NCBI RefSeq assembly: GCF_014839805.1
Contig: NC_051138.1
Location: 15,962,020 to 16,026,019 of the forward strand
Direction: 5' to 3'
Origin: Manduca sexta
Taxonomy: Eukaryota; Arthropoda; Insecta; Lepidoptera; Sphingidae
DNA length: 64,000 nt
Of this stretch, positions 10,650 through 23,600 are shown piece by piece. The translations under genes and the position numbers were made by a program. The notes below the pieces were generated by a model. It did not search any database, was not told the DNA's origin, and saw nothing but the letters and a program-made list of their open reading frames with translations. The stretch's first letter is position 1. Each line of letters starts with the position of its first letter.

Positions 10650-10925
10650 GGTTATAGCTTAAGGTCCATTTTTCATACATTTTGTTTCACCTTTAATCTG
10701 GGTAATTAAATAAGTATTGACAAGTAAAGAATTTAAATTCACGTCCGGCCTTTAAAATTTAATATGACGAAATTTTAAAGGCCGGCATATCCATGCATAT
10801 TCATTATTTTTACGTTTCTTTCAACTTTAAAATTTAATTCGACGAAATTACTTGTCAATACTTGTTTAGTTACCCAGATTAAAGGTGAAACAAAATGTAT
10901 GAAAAATGGACCTTAAGCTATAACC
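10650..10925. mobile_element. Foldback MITE (276 bp) flanked by TTAA
   Basis: The two ends are near-perfect inverted repeats of ~85 bp, beginning GGTTATAGCTTAAGGTCC on each strand and running through CACCTTTAATCTGGGTAA and AAGTATTGACAAGTAA. Each end abuts TTAA (10646-10649 and 10926-10929), as expected for a 4-bp TTAA target duplication. A second hairpin sits inside: GGCCTTTAAAATT pairs with AAATTTTAAAGGCC. The family could be piggyBac- or Sola-related; not determined. Confidence 0.8.
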
Positions 10926-10929
10926 TTAA

Positions 10930-11457
10930 TGAGTATAACTGAGCAATTTTATTATTTGGTAAAAGGTTTTTAATCTTAGTATGATTTTTTAAAGAGAGAC
11001 GGGCTTCGTGCAAAAAATTCGCAGGTTGAGTATAGTTCCTTAAAAGGAATCATTCGCACATTGCATTTTAAGGTAAGAAAAGAATAGAAATCTGAAAAAT
11101 TCCCAAATGAAAACCTAAAGTTACGTAAACTATTTAAAATTCCTACGTCAGGCACTACGTGGTGTTTGTTGCGATGAGATTTGATGTCCTGTTTGAACAA
11201 CTGGCGCGTTGTTTGTCTAATTATTGCGTATTGCTTCGATATGTTAATAAAATCCTTTTCGGTTATGATAGTAGGTATCTTATAAGCGAGAGTAAATATG
11301 TTTCCGTAGGCAAGCAGTGTGTAGATACCGTGGTGTTTCGACGTGTTAGATATTGTAAGCAGACCTATTTGTAGACGTTGCTTTTAATAAAATTATCTGC
11401 AGTAAACCTGTGTTTTAATGGCCCCATGCGAAGTTAATACTAAATAATATGTATGTA
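10930..11457. other. Unremarkable intergenic stretch
   Basis: Short overlapping open frames occur on both strands but none has exon boundaries or recognisable similarity. Nothing else seen. Confidence 0.35.
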
Positions 11458-11560
11458 TAATGTACTGTGTACCGTCCCACTGCTGGGCACGGGCCTCCTC
11501 TCTACTATCGAGAGGAAGCCTTAAGTCCATCACGCTCGCCTAGTGTAATCAGAAATAATT
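11458..11560 (-). mobile_element. Truncated family A SINE (3' part)
   Basis: GTCCCACTGCTGGGCACGGG followed by CCTCCTCT and TTAAGTCCATCACGC matches the tail half of the SINE at 9718-10034. The tRNA-like head is absent. Confidence 0.7.
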
Positions 11561-11814
11561 GACAACCAGACTGTAAGAGTAGATCAACCTTTAATTGAAA
11601 GGGTTTTTATAACAGTACTTTACAATTCGTAGTTTAGTGCTTACCATTTGTATCATTTAAAATACTCGAAGTAATTTCGTCGTCACGGCGCCGTTTTGTA
11701 GCGACCGTTTATAATTATACTCTTTGTAAAATCTTATACTGAAAGCTCTATGTTACCTACTGCAAAAACCGCAAAACGCTAAAATGCATTTGTGATGTGA
11801 TTTCTTGTGAACTG

Positions 11815-12262
11815 AGTTCCTGTTTCCCTGTACCCTTGCAAAATTGATGCCATGTGCACACATGTAAGCGATTGCGTACGTGCTGCACGCCTGTAGCATC
11901 TTCTTCGGACTACGTGCACCCTTCTCCATATCCCCGCGCGGCAATTCTTCTGCACTCAATCTCCACACTGATTGCACGGCCATGCATCGAGGGACATTTG
12001 TCGGAGCCCTCTTGCTCACAAATAAGTGTGTACCTTTGCGCCTCATAGTTGCCTATTCGCATTGAGACCTATAGGGCCCGCGAACATTTCCTGGCCTTCT
12101 CCCCTCTTCCCATCCTAAGAAGGTTACTGCTCCTTCCCCCACACTTCCTATCCCTAGATATCCCCTCCTAAATTTTCTCCAGATCCCTGCAGTAGCTAAG
12201 CCAGGGGACCCCAGTATCCCATTCGCAGGGTTCCTCCGGTGCTGTCTGCGGGATCCCATAAA
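11815..12262. mobile_element. Dispersed repeat family D, longest copy
   Basis: GC-rich relative to its surroundings; contains CTCAATCTCCACACTGATTG, GAGGGACATTTGTCGGAG, CCCTGCAGTAGCTAAGCC and CTGCGGGATCCC. It matches 9600-9717 plus 10039-10275 and 18395-18625. Open frames on both strands here (up to 97 codons) are repeat-derived and do not resemble a known protein. Confidence 0.6.
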
Positions 12263-13984
12263 AAACCCTTCTCAATACAAAAATTCAGCCCTTAAAGAGG
12301 AATATTAGTCTACTATACACATAATCGGTGTTCTGCCACATTGAGCTTAAGACTAGGTCGGAATTTGAAGTATACTTATTCCAATGACTATGAAATATAT
12401 GATCTCTGAGGCGTTTACAAATTGTCCGATAAGTATAAGTGACGTTAATCATTCTCCATGATATGTGTGACGTAATGAGTCTAATGAGGGAGAAGTTCTT
12501 TCGAGCCATACATTCGTATAGCCGATATCCGAAAAGATCTTTATGGATGAAGTTTTTAGGTTTCCATTTCATTTCCATTTGCCAAAAAATAAAAAAAGTA
12601 CTAAATACATAATACATAGACTTTATTCGTCAATTTATTTACAAACTTAAAAAATATCTTAAATTTATTCTTATGATAATTTAGTCTCGAAACGTATAAA
12701 ATATTATGCAATTTACATAAATGTCAACTTATAAAAATATAATACGTGTAAGTACATAATAAGTTACAACGTGAGGACTCGCTTTACGCGTTTTTTATTA
12801 TGTTCAAATTGCAAACAAAATAAGGCACGACATTCACGTGCTGTGTGCGGGTCGTTAAAACGGTATTATTACTGACAACTGGGGTTTATAGGAGAGTAAA
12901 GGGGTGAATGGGGTCAACAACGATTTAATTATATATTCCTGACTCACTATTACAAGGTCGTATGTTAATTTTTACGGTGCAAAAATTTAATTTAAATTTC
13001 ACATATTGGTAAAAATTTGAAACGACAATAATTCGTGGTCCCTAATTTATATTTCAGGATTATTGGAAAATTTTCAATAATAAAGACTTAGCATCATTTG
13101 ATATAATTTAATTTGCATGTAAATATACCATAGTACCTTGTTATAGTGAGAGCATTATATTTACACTCAATATTACCTGTTTGATAATAAAATTTCTACA
13201 AAATGTCGCTAATCAAGTGTTTAATAACAATCGGTCCTTTTCATTTCCTAATTTCATCGAATCACTATCAACCCCAATTGACAGATAGTTCAGGGAACTA
13301 CCACAAGACCTAGTCGTCAAAATATGTATTTGGTCCTTCTTGGACGTTTCAAAGGACACAAAATACTGTCCTATTTTCGGCGTTTAAAGCGTAATTAAAG
13401 CATGAAAGTTAACGCGTCATAATAACAATTTAAAGGTGATCAACAGGTATTGAACAAATGGGCTCCCACTTATGGCACATAATACAGTCCCGTACTTAAT
13501 GGGCGGTCGTTAGGGTAAGAACCCATAAGTAACAGTTAAATTCTATTCAGTTTATACACGGTAATATTTTATATATTGTACTTCTAGACAGTTGATTTAT
13601 AATTGTACATAGATTTATTTTCGAATATTTGAATATATGCGGATATTATGCCAACTTACAAAGAAAGGAGCGGAGATAAATGTAAATATCATAAATATTT
13701 ATTGATATTCATTTAGAGCACACGAGATATTTCAAACTAATACAATCCATTGATGAGCGCTTAGTTTCATGGACTAGGTTCAGGCAGAGTACGACATATT
13801 AAAACACAATATTGTTCACCATTCTCTTACTTTTGGTACCTTACTGGATTGGGTAACTTTGACAAAACGTTGAGTATTCTCGTTACATTGTGACGTTACG
13901 ATTAATGTTTATCCTAATAGGGTATTTTATCTCGCCTTCTCTCTCACACGCATGCATCTTAATTGCAATGACGTCATTAATCTA
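12263..13984. other. Downstream flank of Pvf, AT-rich
   Basis: A 110-codon minus-strand frame (12285-12617) has an ATG but no family signature; one frame of that length is expected by chance in this much AT-rich DNA. A TGACGTCA octamer lies at 13969-13976. No repeats were recognised. Confidence 0.4.
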
Positions 13985-13990
13985 TTTATT
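13985..13990 (-). promoter_or_regulatory. Pvf: Candidate polyadenylation signal of Pvf
   Basis: AATAAA on the minus strand, about 360 nt past the Pvf stop, is the first canonical hexamer downstream; an ATTAAA occurs earlier, near 14042-14047. No transcript evidence is available. Confidence 0.3.
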
Positions 13991-14352
13991 TGAAATTATT
14001 TTTTAAAAGCTTGTGACTTACACGTTTATGAGTGGATCATATTTAATTTCAGGACTCTGATTAAAAAAAAAATTAAACATAACAACTACCTTTTGTTGGC
14101 GTTGGGGATTAAAGATTAAAATACCCCATTGAATTACAAAAAAATTATACAACAGGCAATGCATTGGGCTAATTAACTGTACAGACTTAATAAAATGCCC
14201 ATCTAGTACATTCCAAAACCTAAAAAGGATTCGTTTTGAACTCTGTACCATCTTAACCTATCATAAAGTTAACACACCAGTAATACAAAGTTGCGGCCCA
14301 CAGTCACGTGGAACACAAAGCTGACAAGCATAACCAATACTCAACTAAACAA

Positions 14353-14644
14353 TCATACTACAATAGTTTTGTCAGGTTGGTACCTCGCGCGGTGCTGAAA
14401 TCGTAACCTCCTAAACCTCTTGAGGGGGCATTTGCCGGTGCTCCTGTCGTACGCGCCGTACTCGCATGTCGGGGGGTTGCAGTCCCCGTTGTCGACGCAC
14501 ACTCTGTCCCTGAGGCCGAAGTGCTCCTTCCCGCGCGCGAGAGAGAGACAGTCGCGGCGTTTGACGGTCTCTGGCCAGTCGCACACGCACGAGCACGAGC
14601 CGTTCTCGGGCATGTTCGCGAGGAATAGCGCTGGACACGTACAT
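14353..14644 (-). CDS. Pvf: Pvf exon 6: C-terminal cysteine-rich region and basic tail
   Basis: The acceptor CCTTACAG precedes the exon; the first base completes Arg363 and the frame ends in TGA at 14353. It carries C364, C366, C380, C382, C384, C395, C412, C418, C423 and C435. The CxCP and CSCVCDWP motifs recall the cysteine-rich C-terminal repeats of VEGF-C/D. The tail KRFRRLRFQHRARY is strongly basic and could bind heparan sulfate or matrix (inference). Confidence 0.88.
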
Positions 14645-17600
14645 CTGTAAGGATTGCTATTCTTAAGGTGTCATGCGTCATTGAGGAGAGTTGTGTTTGA
14701 TTATAACTTACTTTAAGCATCGTATTATGAAAAGTCAAACGGGCAATAAAGTTATTGTCTAAGAGCAATATACGCTTCTATTCGAAGACTAATTCTGAGG
14801 GAAGTAGCTGTAGTTTCACAGATTCTACGCTGAACAGCTGCAGGATGTTTGAAAATGAACAGATAGGGATAATGTTAATCGCTTCTTATTTATTTAATGT
14901 AATATAATATTAATACCTGCGTATTAGAGTCGGTCTAGTCGGTTCCTCGTTCTCAGGTTTTGGTTCTTCGGTGGGCACCCTCCAGTCGTTCTGGCGCTCA
15001 TTGGGCAGGTCCCTCCTGGACTCCCGGCTTTCGTACTTGGCGTCGATCCTGGTGCGCACCGTGCTTTGCAGAGTCTCCCGGGACACGCATGCGCATTGCG
15101 TGTGGTTGAAGAACAGCATCCTTGCGATTGGCATGCGTCCGTCAGCTTTGTGCAACTAGAAAGAATATCAAACAATTCGCTTACGGCTTTACAGTTCATC
15201 AAGCAGGTATCTGATTGAATGACCTTCTGTCTACAATCTAAAAAGAGATGTGATATATTCCAAGATAACCAGCACGGGTATTGGGCTGTGCTTTAATATT
15301 TATTTATTCAGCAATCGGGGGAAATGACATGTGAAAACTTTAGATAGGCCATAAAGTTTGTTTATCTAGACCTGTCTATGTTTTTTGCTTTTATAGACAA
15401 CTAAGTTAACGGTCCACGTAATGGTAGAGTGGTGATCCTTGGTCACTGACTTCTGCTTCTCAGACCCAAGCCAAGTCGCCGACTCTACCGAGTACCAAAT
15501 ATATAATAAGCAATTGTTGGACGACAATGTACACTGTATTTTACAAGCGTGAGTTATACAATTTTATACTCACGTAGAAAGGTATTGCGACGTATTTCCC
15601 GTCGATGGGTGCGCAGACTTCCGCCTCATTGTTGCAGCAGCCAGCGTCGGGCGCGCACCGGTGTAGCTGCACGCATGGTGGCATGTATCTGGAATCATCG
15701 ACATCATTATTATAATAGTATTTATTGCCAGCCAGCATTATAATAAACCTTGGCTTTTACTATAATGCTGGTGGTAACAGCAGCCATTCGATGTCTATGT
15801 GAGAGTCTACGGATGGTGACAGTAGTGTCGTGAAACGAAATACAAAATCATTACTTAGACCAGCACTGAAAGGGAATAGCCGCCAAATTGTCAGGAAGAC
15901 GTAGTGTTCGTGTAGTATGTTTGGCTCAAGACATCATAGGCAGTACATTTGAATGATATACAGACAAGATAGAGTAGGTGTTTATATAGATAATATAAAT
16001 AAGCACCCATATACACACAATACGATGAGGATGCATATTTGGCTCGAATGCATAAAATAGGTAATTTCTTAGTTTTCTTTGTCCTCCTTCAGATTTGTTT
16101 ATCTGACAACCAATTGTGGTCATAGGTATATCAGTATTTACCAATCAAGGAGCCCCTATGCTCTGCAAATGCTATTTTGCGGTAAGACGTGGGGACTAGA
16201 CTTATCACAGCATTGCTCCGTACTTAGCTAGGTAGTGTTGGTGAATATGCCACAGTGTACTCACACAGTGTCGGCGGCTGGCGCGAGCTGTCGCACAGTG
16301 AACCAGCGCGCCTGCGGGATGAGGCACTTGCTGCTGCGCACCACGCGCATCATGTTCGCGGTCGCGTCGTGCCGCAACTGGTTCCGTCCTTTGGGAGTCA
16401 GCGCCGCTGAAAGGGAATTAATTGAACATGTCAGAATAGGTGCAGACGGAATTGTTAATAGTTTTGTTATCCTTATATTAGTTGAGTGGTGACGTGTTTG
16501 GGCTATCAGCAGTACGCTGAGTTTTAAATTGTTCCTGATATGACGTTCCCCTATCACATTATGGGAATGATGTATGAATATTGTTCGCGTGATCTATGAA
16601 TTATGTGTGATTTACTGCTGACATTTCTCCAATTTTTTTTTACAACTCACAATCATCCAATATCCTAGGTCTCTCATTAGTAGCGGCTATAGGATCCACG
16701 GCAGACACCACGATGTCTTTATACGCATCCAATCTGGTGAGGCCGGACGGCGTGATGTCCAAGACTGGCTTCATGGTAGCGCCGGTATCGAGGTCATCGT
16801 CCGAATCCCAGTCCTTGTCGTTGGGGTAATCGCCTTCTGGAAGCTCTAGCTCGTCCTGAAACTAAGGGAAAGATCAGGATTAAATTTGGGGGTATAACAC
16901 AGGATTTTTTTTTCTAAGACTGCGAAGTCATGTTTCTATATTGTACATCATGACGACGACTTGGAAATCAATTTATTATTAAATAATAGCAACATTAAAT
17001 TACCATAAAATATGTATTCCTAAAATAAACATACTTTTTTAAGATACATGTGTATATTATCATCCAATTCAGCAGAAACGATAGGAACCAAAACACATGG
17101 CGTGTTCAGTTATATAGCTAAACTCGGAGACTTAACAAAAGCAACAAATAACTCAGAGATCAATAACATTTTCAGGGTTAGCATTCTAATTCCGTAGGCC
17201 AGCCCTCCCTAATGGCTGCTAATTTGTTACTCACAAACCCCTTGTTTCGATTTATAACAATGCCTAATATAGACACGAGAGGACAGAGATGGAGTTGTAT
17301 TGATTTTAAATGTCCCCCCACTGTTTTTTAAACCTATCACGGGAAAATTAATTGTGCCATGTTCTAGTGCAGGCCAAAATTTATATAAACAATAGGTATT
17401 TAGATGTTGCGTCGCTTGACGGTCGAATTGACATCACCTGTTGTACTTAAAATACATTGTCTGCTTATGAAATGCGACTCGCAGTAAAGAAGCTTTGGCA
17501 GACTTTTACAAAAAGAACAAACAAAAAACCTTGTTAGCTAAATTCTATTTTACTATTATCTTCACTAATAATAGATACCGCTGCAAAATTGCTTAGATGA

Positions 17601-20600
17601 ACTACAAGTCACTAAAACCCATGTAATAGATATTATGACTTAACAACATCCAAGTTTGAGAACTGTTAAAATGAAGTGAGATGGATTTTGAAATTATGAA
17701 CTAGCGTACTCGTAATCACTTCAGTTGTGTATACAACAAAAACAAATTCAAATCGTGTGGTAATTAGGAATCACAAGCAATGCAGTGCCATGAGAAGCTT
17801 TTAATTCACAGAGTCTTGGCCAGTTGCCTTACTAGTGGTATGCAATTGCACAAAAAGGGGTCGTGCCCCCATCTGCCCCAATCCGTCCCACCAGACCCTA
17901 AGTATGAACGGCGAGGCAGGTTCGAGAGCCGACGCCCAGAATAGCCGGTTATTTAAAGAACCACCGGCGCATCTGTTTTATCTCACGACGCGCATACGAT
18001 TTTTTTATGATCCAATCGATCAAACGAGATATAAACTCGACTGTAGAATGTTGATTGCCAATGTTTATTTAAAACTAGCATTCATTAATGCACTTATTGA
18101 AGTTAAGAGAGAACTTCTAATGGTACGGATTGCGTGATGATGAAAGATGGGCTTAATTGGAAACTGAAGTGAGATGGATTTTGAAATTATGAGCACTAGG
18201 GTGCTCGTAATCACTTCAATTGTGTATGCAACAAAAATAAATTCAAATCGTGTGGTAAAGAAAATAGTCTGATGCAATGACACGAATTTGGATAGAATTG
18301 TAAGAGGGGGCCGACCTGTACGGAGCAGTGTATAAATCTATGACGTCACAAAGGGGGTAACCCCCAGGCAATTCTTGTACGCTTGGTCTTCATAAGGAAT
18401 ATACGGGAGTACATTTGTCGCGGCCCTAAGCACATAGTAAACTGTTTACACACACATGGTTGCTAAATTCACGATGAGACCTATAAAGGCCTCGGGAACA
18501 TTTCGCCTCCAGCGCCCCGCCGCCCAACCTAAGAAGGCCCCTATCCATTCCCCACACTACCCTCCCAAATTTCCTCCGGGCCCCTGCAGTCGCTCAACAT
18601 GGGTCCCCTTATGGCTGCCATACATGCTACGGTCCATCGATAATGAAGAAAAAATTTAAGAGTGTAAAAGGTGTCTACATATTGTATTATATCAATATGG
18701 ACTCATTAAAGCAGCCCGACCGGCGCAGGATAAATAAAATCAATTCTTTCAATTGATACCTGCGCAGGCATACCTGCACAGATGACCTCTCCGGTAGACC
18801 GTAGCGTCTATGGCTTACATTACAAAAAAAAGGTTAGATTAAAAGTTTCAGATGAGCATGAATAGCGATAATGATAATGAAGAAAATTATATCAATATGG
18901 ACTCATTAAAAGCAGTCTCATCATTAATATTAAGAAGTGTTACTAGGCATTTAATATAGATACAGAACGAGCCAGTTTTCGCCGGGAAGCTGGAACATGT
19001 CGATGTAGTCACGAGTAATTCAGTTTGGATGATGTTTATAAACATCCTGTGCACCTGGTCGGTGCGAGCACTCTCACTACGAAAGAGCAAACGCGGAAAG
19101 CCGGCGTTCATGATGTGTTATATTTGAAATATAAATCCTTGATAGATTATTCACTGTGTTTAAAGTGGTATAGTGCCAACGTACTTGGGCAGTTAAACGT
19201 GAAGTTCGAAGGACCAGTCACAAACATTTGCAAATTTTTCGAAAAATTTGTATTCTCCAGGATCGATATTTGTGGAAAATGTATGGAACTCTCACCTTCA
19301 GATAATTAAATAATGGAAGATTACTTAATCTAGGCTGCATTTTATTTCGAGAAATTCAAATTGATAAACAATTTAAAGTACGAATTCTAATACTTTTCCT
19401 TTAGGGTAAAGCATAATACAATTTATCTCCTCTTATTTCTACTCGAAGAAAAAGTCGGAAATCTATAGCTAAGCGATGAAAGACTTTAAATAAGTAGAAA
19501 GCAAGCAATAAAGTGAATTGTAGGAGAAATCTAATTAAACAAGACAACTTGAACGTAATTATTCTTATTATAGGTGTTCTAAGAGGCTTGTGTTAACTCT
19601 GAATGTTGTTGATTATTATTCATCATTTAAATGATATGGATGATCATAAACCGTGGGATCGGAGTTATGGCGGCTGGTTTTTATTTATAGCTTTAAAAAA
19701 AGAAAACTCAGCAAACATATTGAAGCAAACATTATTGTAAAAAATATATAGTGTTAATTTTCTTTTTTTTAAAGGATTTTTTTTACATTTTTGTATATAT
19801 TCTTGAATAAAAAACAATACATATAAAAATGAATGATGGCGAAACTCAATACCGAAGCTACCGGCGGTTAGGGATAATATTATTACTGTTTACAAAGTTT
19901 TTATTTAAGTTTTCCTTACCAAAGTATCTTTTAAGATAGTTTGGTAGTTTAGTTCAGGTTTTTTTGGAAAAAGTCATGTATGTACCAGGACATCTCGTCC
20001 TTTTTTATATTTTATTTATTGTACCGCATAATAATGCACCACATAGGGTTCCAATCCTGCGCCGCTTACGTATTTAATGTTTTAAGCTCTTCTTATAGAC
20101 AGACGGAATCGAATCGAAAAAAAAAGTGTTCACAATTTTAGCGAACAAAAGATCAGCGGGAGAATAAAAAATCACCCTAAATAACTGCATAAATTATATA
20201 GCAAAATCTAAGTGTGTGGTCATATTTTGATGACCTCGCTCAACCTACGATCTCTGGTAACAAAATAAGTTTCCAAGTATCAAAAATTATAAGTCTTTGC
20301 AGTAGGACTGCGGGCCGAAACCGGTAATAGATTTCCAAGTATCAAAAAAGGTATATTTCTCCGCAGTAGGTCCGCTGTTTAAAAATGATAATTTTTTTCA
20401 TCAGTAGTCATACTTTCGCCGAAAAGTGAATGACAGGATAATAACATAATTGATGGGTTGGTAAACGACGTCATGTTTACGTAAAATATTGTGAACTATT
20501 TGTGTTGAAAGGCTGAATGGAAGATTCGGTTTTTTGGATGTTGCAAGTCCATTTCCATTTTGCGGTCATGCAGTTTTGTAAAGGTAGCCTTTGAAATTAC

Positions 20601-23600
20601 GGCACCAATAAAAAACACTTAAAAAACGTGCAGCGATCCTTAGTTTTTTTAAATTTGATTACTTTTTCTAGAAAATACCTTTCACACGATAGAAACCGTG
20701 AGCACGAGCGACATTGGGGGCAAATAACAAATTTAAATACGACATAAGCAATCTTTTTAATAGTGTAGTAATAAAATGTTACAGCTTTTTCCTCGTTTCT
20801 CTTAGTTTCGGAGATATAAGTTATTATGAGTGAGATAAGTGTTCCGACAATAAAAAAATATAACATTATTTTGAACTGACAGAGAGGATTTATAAGGCGA
20901 ATATGGATGGAAGAGCCGGTAGAGGTCGATCGCACCGAACTTTCGAATGTCAGATATCTGACATTTTTAGTAAGGGCCAGGTCAAAAATACCCTGAACCG
21001 GCGAAATGCATGCAAAGATTGATGAAGATAGAGGAAGCGAGAGAAGTGTGCCAAAATAGTGAAAAGTGGCAATCCATAGTGTCTGACTACCCTTATGGGA
21101 TAAAGGCGTAATACTATGTATGTATGTATGTATGTATTTTGAAGAAAGGGAAGTGAGCGGCGTGGCATAGTTTGTGTCGTTTTTTATTAGCCCTTTAATA
21201 CATCGTCGCGACGGATTTAAATAGATCGCGCGAGTGAGCACAAATTAATTATTGTTCTGACATTTCAGTTACAAGAATATATAGATCAGCTTAGTTCATA
21301 CCAACTTAAAATCTATTTCAAATTTCGGGATTTTTGGCAAGAAGTATAGAAATAGCAATCTGGGCAGTATTTATGTTTGACTAATATTATGAATGCCAAA
21401 TAACTTTCTGTTATGCTTTCACGCCTAAACCCAGTTCGGATGAAATTTACTACTGAGTAAGATTGAACCCCAAAAGAGCATAAGTTAATTAACGTCTATC
21501 CTTTTATTTTTAATCGTTTACAGTCTACCAACGGATTACAATGAACTGCCGTGGTTGCTAAGCCGATGGACCGTTCGCAGGGTTACTCCTGGTGATAACC
21601 ACGGCATATCTCCAAAAAAAAACCGATTACAATGGTAAGTAATGCAAGAGCCCATGCTTTTGTATATGTTATAAACCAAAATCGATGCGGGCGAAATTTT
21701 GAGTCCATCTAGACTCTAGTCAAAAGCAAATCTATTTTCGCTATCTGATTCCTGCAGTGCTCTATTCGCACCTTTATTATAATAGAATTTCACTCGTTTA
21801 TAGTCTCCGAGAATCCATCCCGGTGTCTATAAACTTGCATATTGCATTAACTGACGATAGGCTTCATCAAACAAATGGATGTTGATATTTTCCTATTAAT
21901 AAAAGTACCACAAAACAACCAATCTATTCGTCTCATTTGGAAGAAGCGTCACCGCAAGTTTCTAATTGTAATGGGTGTCCATTAACAGCTGTTGGTGCCA
22001 AACTATCCGGAAGGTAGGTGTTATAAATGTATGCGAATTTCACTTACAATGCTCTTGTTGTCTCCAGAATAGTAGACCGAAATACTTGCGGAGAAATATC
22101 TGTATGAGTAGAGATACGTGGTTAAAATTAAACACGTCACGCCTCTATCAAAGATAGGGTAGACAGAAGTAACAAGGGCACCCACTGTTCTCCATGTGTT
22201 CCATCTCATGATGAGGTAAAGGCGAGCTTATTAATATGTCCAGCTAATATTTCAGGCTTATTCTGAGCAGAAAACGCAACATCAGCCGACCCAGGATTTG
22301 AACCCAGGACCTCTGAGCGATGTTATACAGTCTACCCAACACAATTATGTCCCTGAAGTAGTACCCTACGATCCTTGATTATCGAACGAAAAGTAATAAT
22401 AAAAATTGTGAAGATAATTTACATGTTTATTGTAACCGTTAAACGTTAAATAGATTTTGATAAAATTTGGCCCGCACAAAGAGGAAACGCACACTGCATT
22501 TTTTATATCGGGAAAGTACCTCACGAGCTTATCTGCGAGCAACTCCTATCACAAAGACGCGGATGGAATCATTGCATCCTTATTTAACAAGTACCGTAAC
22601 TTTCACATAATTTAACAAGTTACCAAAGCAACGCAACTGATTTAGTTTATAGTTAGAGGAGTACTAATTAGTTCTACGAATGCTAATTAAATATTTACAA
22701 GGAAAACAGTGCGTGGAAATTCTCGCGTCACGTATTTTCTGACTGCGTAACAAAACACTGTAAGTGTATAGTAACGAAATCGACTATTTCGAAATTAAGC
22801 TAATCGCAATGAGTTTTAAATTAAAATGAATTGTTTTAGGACAAGTCATATAACTTTTTTTGTAAATTCATTTATTTTTTATTACAAATTAATTGAAAAT
22901 CATTGACAAATAAGGCTTTCCTTACCTATATTTATAATGTCATAAATGTTACAATTTATTTAGGCGAACGCATTAACCGCTAAAATGGGTTGTTAGATAC
23001 ATTTTGGTACGCAGATATATGACTAGATCTGAAATATATTTTGCTATATATAAGAGAGAAAAATTGAATCTCGGGTAGAAAATTGTCACTGAATAAACAA
23101 AGCAAGTACTTGTGTCAATTTTTATTGTAATTTTTGTGTTTACTTCACAATATTAACAACGTTCCGATATATAATTCGAGATGGAAGTAGGATTAATTTA
23201 GGAAACTTATAAACCGGCCTCCATTGGTCGCAGTTAAATACTAGGTTTATTTATAACATGATGTTCTATTTAAATAACTTGTCCTAGTAGTGAAATGTAT
23301 CATTTAAATTATAAACTCAATTGGAGGGGGAAATACCAATAACAAATACTTTATATAAGTACTTAATAATATAGTTTCTCCCTTTTAAAATTTTGCCGTG
23401 CCCACAGGGTCCAGAATTTTGTCACGTGTAAAAATGTAACATCTTTTGCAAAAGCGACTGTAGAGTGCAATACACTTTAAATTTGAATTTGGATAGTTTG
23501 TTTTTGTGTATGCGAATTTTAGACATCGAAATATAGCTATAATTAATATAAAATCCGGAAACTAAGTATATTTTAATTAAAATAAAACTATTTTACGGTT

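Noticed and set aside
12285..12617. 110-codon minus-strand frame with ATG
   Set aside because: About one or two frames of this length are expected by chance in 64 kb of this composition; no domain, splice context or bias toward GC-rich codons as in the Pvf exons.
14358..14768. 136-codon minus-strand frame overlapping Pvf exon 6
   Set aside because: Shadow frame; the exon 6 frame with ordered cysteines is the one that splices in phase with exon 5.
20597..21241. 214-codon minus-strand frame
   Set aside because: No ATG; it is antisense to the LINE ORF relic on the plus strand and has no recognisable family features.
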